A DNA stretch of 64,000 nt from Paenibacillus sp. LS1 (lineage in GTDB: Bacteria > Bacillota > Bacilli > Paenibacillales > Paenibacillaceae), in NCBI RefSeq assembly GCF_026013365.1, contig NZ_JAPDOE010000002.1:558001-622000 (forward strand), written 5' to 3'. Under the pieces are notes generated by a model. That model did not search any database. It saw only the letters and a list, made by a program, of their open reading frames with translations, and was not told where the DNA came from. The position numbers were made by a program, and so were the translations under genes. Shown here in pieces: positions 35,958-44,351 of the stretch; the stretch's first letter is position 1, and the number at the start of each line of letters is the position of its first letter.

Positions 35958-37735
35958 GGCGATCCCTCCAAGATTGGAATGGAAAACGAAATCCGGGTAC
36001 CTCCCCCAACCCTGCTGTCCACTTCGAGCTGTGCATCCGGTCCATAATGTAGCAACAGTCTCTCATTGACATTGCAGAGTCCATAACCTCCTTGGTTTAG
36101 GTGTCTTTCCGGCTGTTTTCCTTTCCATTCCCTAATGCTTATCCTTAATTGCTCCAGCCTGTTCGGCTCCATGCCGACACCATCATCCAGCACCAGCACA
36201 TTCATGTGTTCATTCTCCGAATCCTTTCGAATCATAACGGTGATCGTGCCCATGCCCGCTTTGGGCTGAATGCCATGAATCATCGCGTTCTCAACGAGCG
36301 GTTGCAGCAACAGCTTCAACATCATTCGCTGCTCAAGCGCTGGATCTACGATATAATGCAAGACGAATTGATCCGGGAAACGAATCGACTGCACACGCAC
36401 ATAATGACGGATATGAGCAATCTCCTGTTCCACAGGACAGTAATCCTGACCATTATTCAAACTGATGCGCAGAAAATCACTCAGGCCCTCCACCATATCC
36501 GCGATTCTCTTCTCTTCAGACATCAGGGCAATCCAGTGAATCGAAGAAAGGGTGTTATATAGAAAATGTGGGTTAATCTGCGCCTGAAGTACTCGAAGAT
36601 CCGCTTCTTTTTTGCGAGCTTCACCGCGAATAATCTCTTCCTTCAACAACTGAATATGTGCACCGAGCAGATTGTAACTCTCCCCCAGCCTGCCGATCTC
36701 GTCATCACTTTCGGACCGAAACAGAGGAAGAGGGCGTTCCGGATCAATTCGGGACAGATGCCGGGTAAGTACACGAAGCGGCCTCGTCACACGGCGCACG
36801 GTAAACCAGACCAGTCCAGCACTGATTGCAGCAGACATGGCAACGGCGCATCCGGTCAGAATAAGGATATACCGATTCTCGGACTTATACTGGTCGTATG
36901 GAACAGCTCCAACCAACGTCCAGCCCGTCAGTTCTTCCGGATAATAGAGCAATGTCCGTTTATCCTCACCACTGCCATACGTGGTTGTCCCGCTACCAAC
37001 ATCCTGAATTAACGGTGTGACCCCTGGTTCGACATCCTCCAGTTTAAGTCCAAGCCGGGATTTGTCCATGGAAGACAAGATCTCTCCCGAACTGCCGATG
37101 AGTTCCAGTCTGCCTTGCCCTCTACCCAATCCCAGAGCAGCCCATCCTTTGGATATGACCTTCTCATCCAGACTGATCGCCAGCCATCCGATGGGTCGAT
37201 AATCATGGATACTACGGATTGGTCGAACCAAAGTGATCACATTTTGTATACCTGCATAATTCTGAACCGGATATACTCCAGTCCATTTTTTCACCGCTTC
37301 TCCGCTCGGTACAGGTGGATAAGATAAGCTTGAATTATTGGATTCATACCAGGTAGCCGTAGACAATGTGGCATCGAATCGGCTTGGATATATGGCGATG
37401 TTCGCAATATACTTCTTGGAAGCCGCCAGATTGGTCATCCTGCCCAGGATATCCACCCGGTCTAGCTCATGATCTTCATTGTGGCTAAGATACTGCTGGA
37501 GTTCCCGTTCTCCAATCAGGAAAATGGACAGGTTCTCCGCATCCTGCAGCATATAACGAAGATTCGCTTCCACCAGCTTCAGCGTATCCATACCAGACAG
37601 TTTTGTTTTTTGCTCTGTGATGCGGGAAGAGATCAGAAAGGCGAACAGGCCCAAGGCCAGCAATGGCACAATCATTGAAGCCGTCACGACGACCGATAGC
37701 TTCCTTTGTAACGAAGATGTGAGCCAGCGTGCCAA
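35954..37735 (-). CDS. Sensor histidine kinase, YesM type (locus 3)
   Basis: A 593-residue kinase. TM1 is at about 15-35, an extracellular sensor at about 36-285, TM2 at about 289-312, then HAMP. The phospho-acceptor is His390 in QAQINPHFLYN. The ATPase domain has LKLLLQPLVENAMIHG and LVLDDGVGM. Unlike loci 1 and 2, it is encoded after the transporter genes (30 bp gap), so a basal level of transporter and sensor is made together. The ligand is probably a manno-oligosaccharide, inferred from the GH2 gene. Confidence 0.92.
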   Translation of the reverse strand: MARWLTSSLQRKLSVVVTASMIVPLLALGLFAFLISSRITEQKTKLSGMDTLKLVEANLRYMLQDAENLSIFLIGERELQQYLSHNEDHELDRVDILGRMTNLAASKKYIANIAIYPSRFDATLSTATWYESNNSSLSYPPVPSGEAVKKWTGVYPVQNYAGIQNVITLVRPIRSIHDYRPIGWLAISLDEKVISKGWAALGLGRGQGRLELIGSSGEILSSMDKSRLGLKLEDVEPGVTPLIQDVGSGTTTYGSGEDKRTLLYYPEELTGWTLVGAVPYDQYKSENRYILILTGCAVAMSAAISAGLVWFTVRRVTRPLRVLTRHLSRIDPERPLPLFRSESDDEIGRLGESYNLLGAHIQLLKEEIIRGEARKKEADLRVLQAQINPHFLYNTLSSIHWIALMSEEKRIADMVEGLSDFLRISLNNGQDYCPVEQEIAHIRHYVRVQSIRFPDQFVLHYIVDPALEQRMMLKLLLQPLVENAMIHGIQPKAGMGTITVMIRKDSENEHMNVLVLDDGVGMEPNRLEQLRISIREWKGKQPERHLNQGGYGLCNVNERLLLHYGPDAQLEVDSRVGGGTRISFSIPILEGSP

Positions 37736-37765
37736 ACGTTTCTCCTCCTCTGGATGCGCTTTCGT

Positions 37766-38641
37766 TTACCCTTTGACTGCTCCGGCTGTCATGCCTTTCA
37801 TAACCTGTTCCTGGAATATGAGATACAGGATAATCGTTGGAATGACCGACAGGGTCATGGCAGCAAGCGTTAATCCATAATCGGTCTGATATCCATCCGC
37901 AAAGTTTGCAATTGCCAGCGGTAGCGTTTTCAATCCGGTTTTGTTGATGAACACAAGCGCAAAGGAAAAGTCATTCCACGCATGCAGGAAACTCAGGATC
38001 GTAACCGTCGACAACGCAGGGACAGACATAGGCAGCATGATTCGGGTAAACAGCCCCCACAGTCCCGTTCCATCAATAAAAGCCGCCTCTTCAATGTCAC
38101 GTGGAACACTTGTTAGATAGGCAGTAAGTACGAAAATAGCTGTAGGCAAGGCAAAGGCCGTATACGGTAAGATTAATGCCCAATACGTATTTAGCAGGGA
38201 CATTTGTTTCATTAGAATAAATAAAGGGACAAGTGTACTATGGATCGGAATGAGCATGCCTACGACAAAGAAAGTCATGATTAACCCTTTCCAGCGAAAC
38301 TGGAAACGCGCCAGGATGAATGAAGCCAGCGCTGCAATAAACAGCGTCAGAATAAGTGACCCCACAGATACGATTAGTGAATTGCCAAAAGCGGTTCCCA
38401 GCTTGGAGCTTTCCCATGCATTGCTGAAATTGGCAACATTCCAGTTTTCCGGCAGTCCAAAGGGCCGGCTATAGAAATCTTCATTCGTTTTGAACGCACT
38501 AATCACGAGCCAGTAGAACGGATACAATGTTAAAATACCATAGACCGTCAGCAGCGTCCAAACAATTCCGCTACGGAGGCGGCGAATCGGATGGCCCGAG
38601 CCACTCCGTGGTGATGGCATGGATACAGGTGTCACGCGCAT
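37766..38641 (-). CDS. Sugar ABC transporter permease (locus 3, MalG type)
   Basis: A 291-residue CUT1 permease with six hydrophobic segments, the EAA loop IEEAAFIDGTGLWGLFTRI followed by MLPMS, and the end KGMTAGAVKG. It follows the partner permease by 15 bp and precedes the kinase gene by 30 bp. With the binding protein at 39641-40954 it should import a manno-oligosaccharide or related sugar. Confidence 0.92.
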   Translation of the reverse strand: MRVTPVSMPSPRSGSGHPIRRLRSGIVWTLLTVYGILTLYPFYWLVISAFKTNEDFYSRPFGLPENWNVANFSNAWESSKLGTAFGNSLIVSVGSLILTLFIAALASFILARFQFRWKGLIMTFFVVGMLIPIHSTLVPLFILMKQMSLLNTYWALILPYTAFALPTAIFVLTAYLTSVPRDIEEAAFIDGTGLWGLFTRIMLPMSVPALSTVTILSFLHAWNDFSFALVFINKTGLKTLPLAIANFADGYQTDYGLTLAAMTLSVIPTIILYLIFQEQVMKGMTAGAVKG

Positions 38642-38656
38642 GATAACTCCTCCTCT

Positions 38657-39538
38657 CTATTGATTCTCTTTTCGTTTGCGACTGGTCACCCACTGGCTTG
38701 TTCCGATCAGCAGCAGGGAGATCAGTACGATGGTTGTCGAGATGGCACTACCAAAACCATAACGGTATGTTGTAAAGGTTGAATTGTACATATACGTAGC
38801 GAGCAGTTCTGTCGCATGGGCCGGGCCACCCTTGGTCATGATGTAGACCAGATCGAATGATTTCAGACTGCCTGAAATACATAGAATGATCGCAACCTGA
38901 ACGGTTCCCCAGATCATCGGCAAAGAGACCGATATCAGCTTCCTGGTTCCTGAGGCACCGTCTATTTTGGCAGCATCATGAATCTCGCCTGGAATATTCT
39001 GTAGCGCCGAGATGAAGATAATCAGATACAACCCGACAAAGCTCCAGAGCAGCGGAGGTACCAATGAGAAAATTGCAATCTTGTCATCGGAAAGCCATTG
39101 CAGCTTCCAACTCTCCAGCCCCAGTGCATCCAGCAAAAAGTTCAATATCCCGATCTGTGGATGATAGATATACTGCCAGATCATACCGATGACCACCGTG
39201 GATAGTACCATCGGCAAAAATACCGCTGAGCGCAGAAACCGCTGTAATGGATTGCTTTTGTGTAAGATGACCGCCAGAATCAGTGCTAACGGAATTTGTC
39301 CAAATACAGATGCGAGCACAAAAATAACGTTATTTTTCAATGCCCGCCAAAATACAGGATCATGCCAGATTTCTACGTAATTATCCACACCAATATATTT
39401 GGATGCCCCGATGCCGGACCAATTGAAGAACCCGTAGTACGCTGACCACACGACCGGTACAAATACGAACAATGCATAAATGATGACTGCTGGGGCCAGC
39501 CCCAGCATAATAAAACGCCGACTGCGCAGTGCGTTCAT
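38657..39538 (-). CDS. Sugar ABC transporter permease (locus 3, MalF type)
   Basis: A 293-residue CUT1 permease with six hydrophobic segments. A conserved FLPMVLSTVVIGMIWQYIY and the EAA loop IHDAAKIDGASGTRKLISV followed by SLPMI are visible. It is shorter at the N-terminus than the LplB-type permeases of loci 1 and 2 and resembles the MsmF/LacF type. It starts 102 bp after the binding-protein gene, with a hairpin between. Confidence 0.92.
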   Translation of the reverse strand: MNALRSRRFIMLGLAPAVIIYALFVFVPVVWSAYYGFFNWSGIGASKYIGVDNYVEIWHDPVFWRALKNNVIFVLASVFGQIPLALILAVILHKSNPLQRFLRSAVFLPMVLSTVVIGMIWQYIYHPQIGILNFLLDALGLESWKLQWLSDDKIAIFSLVPPLLWSFVGLYLIIFISALQNIPGEIHDAAKIDGASGTRKLISVSLPMIWGTVQVAIILCISGSLKSFDLVYIMTKGGPAHATELLATYMYNSTFTTYRYGFGSAISTTIVLISLLLIGTSQWVTSRKRKENQ

Positions 39539-39600
39539 CTGTTCACTTCCCCTCCATGAATGCCTTTCCCAACCTGCGACGAGCTAGTTCCATCTATACT

Positions 39601-39629
39601 TAAAACCCCTCCCCTGCCGGGAAGGGGTT
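39601..39629 (-). terminator. Intercistronic hairpin after binding protein (locus 3)
   Basis: On the minus strand AACCCCTTCCC pairs with GGGGAGGGGTT around a short loop, followed by TTTTA. It lies 11 bp past the binding-protein stop and 62 bp before the permease gene. The T run is short, so partial termination or 3'-end protection is likely. The position mirrors the hairpin at 7831-7869 in locus 1. Confidence 0.65.
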
Positions 39630-39640
39630 CTGACGAATCG

Positions 39641-40954
39641 TTACTGACTAACTGCATTGGCTTGAGCCGCCTGTATTTTGGCCGCAATGTCTTCGGCCTT
39701 ACCTCCCATAAGCAACTCTTGCAAGGCATTATTAATCACCTCAACTGTTGCCGATCCCAGCTTGGAATCGTATACTGGCGTAATCTTCACTTCCTGCATC
39801 AGATCATATAACTCAACGAACAATGGATGCGCCTTGGTTTTGTCCAGATCAATCTTGTAACTCACCAATGTGCTGCTATCCAATGTGGCCTTCTGACCGT
39901 CCGGTCCTGCGAGCGCGTAGAATAACTCCATCGCTGCCTCTTTTTGTGCACCACTCAGCTTTTTACTTACACCCAGCCCGGTTCCTACAACACCGGATGT
40001 TGTTCTTGGTTCACCCTGACCTCCGTCCACTGGAGGAAGAATCGTAATATGGGTGTTGTTCAATACCTCTTCAGGTGCATTGTTCACCAAGTTCGCCAAG
40101 GCCCATCCGCCGTTCATGACCATCGCTGCCTTACCTTGGAAATAAAGCTGCATCATCTGCGTCTCATCGATACTGTTAAATCCATCTTGGAATGCTTTGG
40201 TGTTGCCAAGCTCCTGCATCTTGTTCAAGGCTTCAACAAATTGTGGATCGGTAAAGCTTGCACCCTCTTGTGCTGCAGCTTTCAGGAACCAATCTGTGCC
40301 AGTAATCCGGTCAGCCAGTGTACTGAATATCGTCGATTGTGCTACCCAGTTGGCCTTGTTACCAAGTGCCATGGGAATGACTTTATTTTGATTAAATGTA
40401 GCAATCGCTTGTTCCAGTTCCGCCCACGTCTCAGGCACTTTCACGTTATACTGCTTGAAAAGAGCTTCATTGTAATAAATGAAGGAACTCGGTGCCAAAT
40501 TCATGGGCACGGAGTAGATATTCCCGTCCACGGTGTATCCGTCCAGTGCATTCGGGATGAAATTATCTTTCCACTCCGGCTTCGCGTCCAGCTCTGTATT
40601 AATGGGCTGTAACAGATCCCCTTTTACAAATTCCTTGGTCATGGCATCCGGCCACATCACGAACAGATCTGGCATCTCGTTGGCAGCCGCCACCGTGCGA
40701 AGCCGGGTTTTGAGACCATCTGTCGGCAGACCTTCATCCACGACTTCAATATCTGGATGTGCCGCGCGAAAATCTTCAATAATTTTGCGCATCGCAACCG
40801 CCTTCGCATCCTGTCCAGTCCAGTTGTGCCAGAGAGTGACGGTTACTTTGTCATTGCCGCTTCCTCCTTCTGAAGTATCCCCGCCAGTACAGCCAGCAAG
40901 AACAATGGAGAACAATGTTATTGCAAGGAAACCCGAAAGCCATTTTTTCAACAT
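39641..40954 (-). CDS. Extracellular sugar-binding lipoprotein (locus 3)
   Basis: A 437-residue CUT1 binding protein. The signal peptide ends in lipobox LAGC with Cys22, then a Gly/Ser linker. The mature part starts VTVTLWHNWTGQDA, typical of the MalE/UgpB-like fold. The ATG at 40954 is chosen for AAGGGGG 9 bp upstream; a 19-residue in-frame extension precedes that ribosome site and would spoil the signal peptide. It is the first gene of locus 3, directly behind a promoter with a cre-like site. Confidence 0.92.
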   Translation of the reverse strand: MLKKWLSGFLAITLFSIVLAGCTGGDTSEGGSGNDKVTVTLWHNWTGQDAKAVAMRKIIEDFRAAHPDIEVVDEGLPTDGLKTRLRTVAAANEMPDLFVMWPDAMTKEFVKGDLLQPINTELDAKPEWKDNFIPNALDGYTVDGNIYSVPMNLAPSSFIYYNEALFKQYNVKVPETWAELEQAIATFNQNKVIPMALGNKANWVAQSTIFSTLADRITGTDWFLKAAAQEGASFTDPQFVEALNKMQELGNTKAFQDGFNSIDETQMMQLYFQGKAAMVMNGGWALANLVNNAPEEVLNNTHITILPPVDGGQGEPRTTSGVVGTGLGVSKKLSGAQKEAAMELFYALAGPDGQKATLDSSTLVSYKIDLDKTKAHPLFVELYDLMQEVKITPVYDSKLGSATVEVINNALQELLMGGKAEDIAAKIQAAQANAVSQ

Positions 40955-40988
40955 CTCTATATTCCCCCTTGGCGATTTGATTACACTT

Positions 40989-41011
40989 ATTATAAATGGT
41001 AACGCTATCAT
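40989..41011 (-). promoter_or_regulatory. Promoter -10 with overlapping cre-like site for locus 3
   Basis: On the minus strand a perfect TATAAT (40989-40994) lies 35 bp before the locus 3 start codon. Immediately upstream, 40996-41011 reads ATGGTAACGCTATCAT on the plus strand and matches the catabolite-response-element consensus at 15 of 16 positions, including the central CG. A CcpA dimer here would block RNA polymerase, giving carbon catabolite repression. The -35 box is weak. Confidence 0.65.
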
Positions 41012-41102
41012 TTCGTAAGGTGACGATCCACGGATGCAGGGGTGAAAAATATCGGTTCCCCTGTTTGGAACTTACTTTACTGACTTATTGTTCATAACAT
41101 AT

Positions 41103-41131
41103 AAAAAGAGCTCTCACCATGAGAGCTCTTT
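41103..41131 (-). terminator. Terminator after the O-acyltransferase gene
   Basis: A perfect 12-bp stem AAAGAGCTCTCA/TGAGAGCTCTTT (41105-41131) with a 3-nt loop and flanking A/T runs, 80 bp past the acyltransferase stop. It also insulates the locus 3 promoter. Confidence 0.85.
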
Positions 41132-41212
41132 CTTGTTGCAGCCATCGGTAGCTTACACCCAGGGCCATATATAATGTAAAAGTGCTAAATCTTATTGAAA
41201 ATGGATTAGTGA

Positions 41213-43306
41213 TTATTGGATGCTGTTCTTCACCAGTTCTGCAAAAGCTTCAGACCCTTGCGTAGTGAGATGCACGCCATCTTTTTCAAAATATTCGTCA
41301 TGTCCTTCACTTGCACTGTTCCAGTCAATCAGCGAGACATTGCTGTAATTGGATGCAGCCTCATTCAAAGCCCTGTTCACCGTTCGTTCCCATGGACGAG
41401 GTACGCGTACAGTAACCAGATATACCTGATCCTCATCCTTCAGATAATCAAGCACAGCATTCAAGTTTTTCGAGTTAAAAGAGCCATTCGTCCCAAGCTC
41501 CAGCACCACTTTGCTGCCCATTTGGTTGTTTCGCTTCAAGCCTTCCAATACATCGGCAGCCTGCCACATCTGACGGCCGACATGTCCATCCACGTATACT
41601 CCCGATATGCTTTGCTCCAGATACGGCTTTGCATCCAAAATCACGGAATCTCCAATGACCGTATAATGAACCTTTCCATCCTGGGCAGGAGGAGCCGTTT
41701 CTTCATTGTCCTGAGATGAATCAGGTGCATCATCCGTATGATCCGTATTATCGGATTGATTCGCTCCAGCGTCATCTGGAGTATCATTCTCGTTAGTCAC
41801 GGAGTCATCGGCCGGCTTATCTTCAGACTGATCGTCCTTGCCCGGATTTGCAGAAGCGTTCTGGTCGCCAGGTTTCGATTCTGGAGTAGACTCTCCTGTC
41901 GGCTTTTCATTTTTCCCCGGATCATCTTTCGTTCCCGCTTCCGGTTTATGGCTATGAGCATCGTTCTTTTGGCCAGAGCCTGACGTCGCTGTAATTGCTG
42001 GTACAACATCCTGGCCCTGTTCCTCTGCTACGGAATTCTCTCCATTCAATGTGTTGGACATCGATACCGAATGGGAGTCGGAATTCGCTGCATGGGAGAC
42101 CATCATCTGAGATACCGTATAAGACAACAGCAGAATCGTCATCAACAGACCCGCCCGCTTCCACCATACATTACGTATACCGATCGATGATCGCCCTCTT
42201 CCCCATAAACGGGACCAAGAATCGCGGAATCCGTTGTACCGAATCGGATTTTCAATATATTTAAGGGACAATGAGGCCAGTACAACCGTTGCAGCAACCT
42301 GTAAAATGATCCGCACAGGATGCGCTCCTCCCGTATCCACCGCGGGATTCGTTAAAATAATAACAGGATAATGCCACAGATATAATCCGTAGGATCGCTC
42401 TCCGATCCACCGTAGTGGCTTCGCTCCAATGATACGTGCCAGGAAAGACGACGGATGAGCTAACACCGCTACCAGTAACGTTGTCGCCATAGCCTGAAGG
42501 ACCATACCCCCTTGATATAGAAACGGATCATATTCACTGCTATTCAGCATCATGTAAATCAACAATGCGAGTGCAGCCACCCCCGACACATCAAGCACAA
42601 GCCGGTTCATACCGGGCAGAGAGCTCGAAAGCTTGCGACTAGGCCACACCACGGCAAGAGCAGCACCTGCCAACAGTGCGAATGCCCGCGTGTCTGTTCC
42701 ATAATATACACGGCTCGGGTCCAGATCCGGATTATACATGATGGCCATTGCGCCAGCAGACAATTCAGCTGCGACAACAATGAAGACGACCAACCATCCC
42801 TTTCTTTTGAACACTACGATTGCTGCGATCAGTAGAAGAGGCCATAAGAGATAAAATTGCTCTTCCACAGCCAGTGACCAGAAATGTCCAAACGGAGATG
42901 GAGGGCCAAAACTTTCGAAATAGGAAACGTTGTGAAAGATATACCACCAATTGCTTATGTATAATACACCCGAAACGATATCACCACGAAGCGCAGCGAG
43001 CCGGGACGGATCTGAACAGGCCAACCAGATCATCACCACAGCTGTCATGGTCAGCATGCCTGGAAGCAGACGTCTTACCCGTCTTACCCAGAAATCACCG
43101 AGAGAAATGCGTCCATGTTCCTGCCACTGTGACACGAGAATATCTGTAATCAAATATCCCGATAGAACAAAAAATATACCTACACCGAGCAGTCCGCCCG
43201 GAATAAAATCCAAATTCAGATGATACGCGATTACCGCAAGTACCGCGATGGCTCGCAAGCCGTCAAGTCCGTTCATATGTCTCTTACTATTTAAAGATTG
43301 TGACAT
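41213..43306 (-). CDS. OatA-like membrane O-acyltransferase with SGNH domain
   Basis: A 697-residue protein in two parts. Residues about 10-375 form an acyltransferase-3 domain with around ten membrane segments and motifs GLDGLRAIAVLAVIAYH, FFVLSGYLIT and FGHFWSLAVEEQFYLLWP. A further membrane segment near 385-405 leads into a polar, low-complexity Asp/Ser/Glu/Lys-rich linker (about 415-535), then an SGNH hydrolase-like domain with VIGDSVIL (Ser) and DGVHLT (Asp/His). This is the OatA architecture, which moves acyl groups across the membrane and puts O-acetyl groups on peptidoglycan; teichoic or other polymers are also possible. The ATG follows AAGGAGGGGC. Confidence 0.88.
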   Translation of the reverse strand: MSQSLNSKRHMNGLDGLRAIAVLAVIAYHLNLDFIPGGLLGVGIFFVLSGYLITDILVSQWQEHGRISLGDFWVRRVRRLLPGMLTMTAVVMIWLACSDPSRLAALRGDIVSGVLYISNWWYIFHNVSYFESFGPPSPFGHFWSLAVEEQFYLLWPLLLIAAIVVFKRKGWLVVFIVVAAELSAGAMAIMYNPDLDPSRVYYGTDTRAFALLAGAALAVVWPSRKLSSSLPGMNRLVLDVSGVAALALLIYMMLNSSEYDPFLYQGGMVLQAMATTLLVAVLAHPSSFLARIIGAKPLRWIGERSYGLYLWHYPVIILTNPAVDTGGAHPVRIILQVAATVVLASLSLKYIENPIRYNGFRDSWSRLWGRGRSSIGIRNVWWKRAGLLMTILLLSYTVSQMMVSHAANSDSHSVSMSNTLNGENSVAEEQGQDVVPAITATSGSGQKNDAHSHKPEAGTKDDPGKNEKPTGESTPESKPGDQNASANPGKDDQSEDKPADDSVTNENDTPDDAGANQSDNTDHTDDAPDSSQDNEETAPPAQDGKVHYTVIGDSVILDAKPYLEQSISGVYVDGHVGRQMWQAADVLEGLKRNNQMGSKVVLELGTNGSFNSKNLNAVLDYLKDEDQVYLVTVRVPRPWERTVNRALNEAASNYSNVSLIDWNSASEGHDEYFEKDGVHLTTQGSEAFAELVKNSIQ

Positions 43307-43838
43307 GCATGCCCCTCCTTGTTACTGTGAGTCAACAACATTGGTGTTGGGGGCATAAAGGAAATCCTGATCGTTCTGGTTGTCATTAACATACGTATTG
43401 CACCTTCCATCTTTCATTTACAACATAAAGAAGACGTATTGCCTGTCCATTAAGTTTTAATCATTACGATATTCTTTATATTCATTCGTGAGTTCACGTT
43501 TAGCATTATACGCCCGAAATAAGCTTCATACTTTACAGTAATAGTTACAAACGATTAAACCGATGTAACCTTTTCTGCCAGCTCATACAGCTGTAAAATC
43601 ATACTCTAATTTTGTCGTTTAATATAGTGCTTTTCGTAGACTGGCTAAAATTACCTCACACGATTGCGCAAACCAGCATACCCACGCACACATCCATTGA
43701 AACAATTGAATTCATAGCAAAAGGCCGCCGACTTGCTCAGCAGCCAATATCCATTATAAACCTATGTCAGACCGGATTGAAAGTTTTGCTCATAATTGCT
43801 TCTTCTTGCCTAGGACTCAAGTTAGTTAGCTAAATGAC
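43307..43838. other. Intergenic region without a supported gene
   Basis: About 530 bp of AT-rich sequence between the acyltransferase gene and the ribonucleotide reductase terminator. A possible -10 (TATAAT on the minus strand, 43505-43510) may belong to the acyltransferase, with a leader of about 200 nt and no clear -35. One 73-codon plus-strand reading frame at 43612-43833 has no ribosome site or recognisable product. Confidence 0.5.
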
Positions 43839-43882
43839 AAAAAGGTATTCCTGACTTCATGATGGAGTCAGGAGTGCCTTTT
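43839..43882. terminator. Bidirectional terminator after the ribonucleotide reductase
   Basis: A long stem AAAAAGGTATTCCTGACT paired with AGTCAGGAGTGCCTTTT (43839-43856 and 43866-43882), with T-rich flanks in both directions. On the minus strand it lies 26 bp past the end of the TSCPD frame. Confidence 0.88.
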
Positions 43883-43907
43883 CTTTTTCCCTTTTATCTA
43901 GAGATAT

Positions 43908-44351
43908 TTAATTGCACTTACTGTACCCACAGTTGCTGCATGTTTTGCATCCTTCGACATTCATCAGAGATGCCGAGCCACATGAAGGACATAAATCTCT
44001 CGATTCGATAAAGGTTCTCTGATCCTCCACTCGTGGATATGCGCTCTCCACTTGACTCTGTTCTTGTAATGCTCCAGTTTCGTTCTCCTGCACATTGCTC
44101 TGTACATGACTTTCCAATGCTTTGGCGACTGCATCTGCAATCGATTCCACCCGGTTGGCTCCGAAACCAATCGCTCCTGAACCGCCAATTCCCTTGAGAT
44201 GTTTGATCAACAGTTCAACCTTATGCCCATGATCTCCGTATCGCAGGAACAGTGAGCATACCCGACCGAGTGCCTCAGCCATCGCGAACACATCCGATCC
44301 TGCTTTGCCCACGTTCAGGAAAATTTCACCCGGGGGTTCCCTCCAGATCAT
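43908..44351 (-). CDS. nrdJ: C-terminal TSCPD/zinc-ribbon part of class II ribonucleotide reductase, in +1 frame
   Basis: Open frame of 147 codons. From GEIFLNVGKAGSDVFA onward it is the TSCPD domain that normally ends class II ribonucleotide reductases, followed by a linker and a C-terminal cysteine cluster (CPSCGS, then CKTCSNCGYSKC) that should bind zinc or relay electrons to the active site. Its first residues, from the ATG at 44349-44351, are out of frame with the reductase and look non-homologous, and the ATG has no good ribosome site. Homology continues exactly where the upstream frame stops (TGA 44326-44328), so a +1 frameshift at CCC-GGG-TGA is the simplest reading. Alternatives are a separately translated subunit (split NrdJa/NrdJb proteins are known), a disabling mutation, or an extra C in a run of five. 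Confidence 0.85.
   Translation of the reverse strand: MIWREPPGEIFLNVGKAGSDVFAMAEALGRVCSLFLRYGDHGHKVELLIKHLKGIGGSGAIGFGANRVESIADAVAKALESHVQSNVQENETGALQEQSQVESAYPRVEDQRTFIESRDLCPSCGSASLMNVEGCKTCSNCGYSKCN

Noticed and set aside
43612..43833. 73-codon plus-strand open frame in the large gap before nrdJ
   Set aside because: No ribosome site, no recognisable product and unconvincing composition; kept as intergenic.
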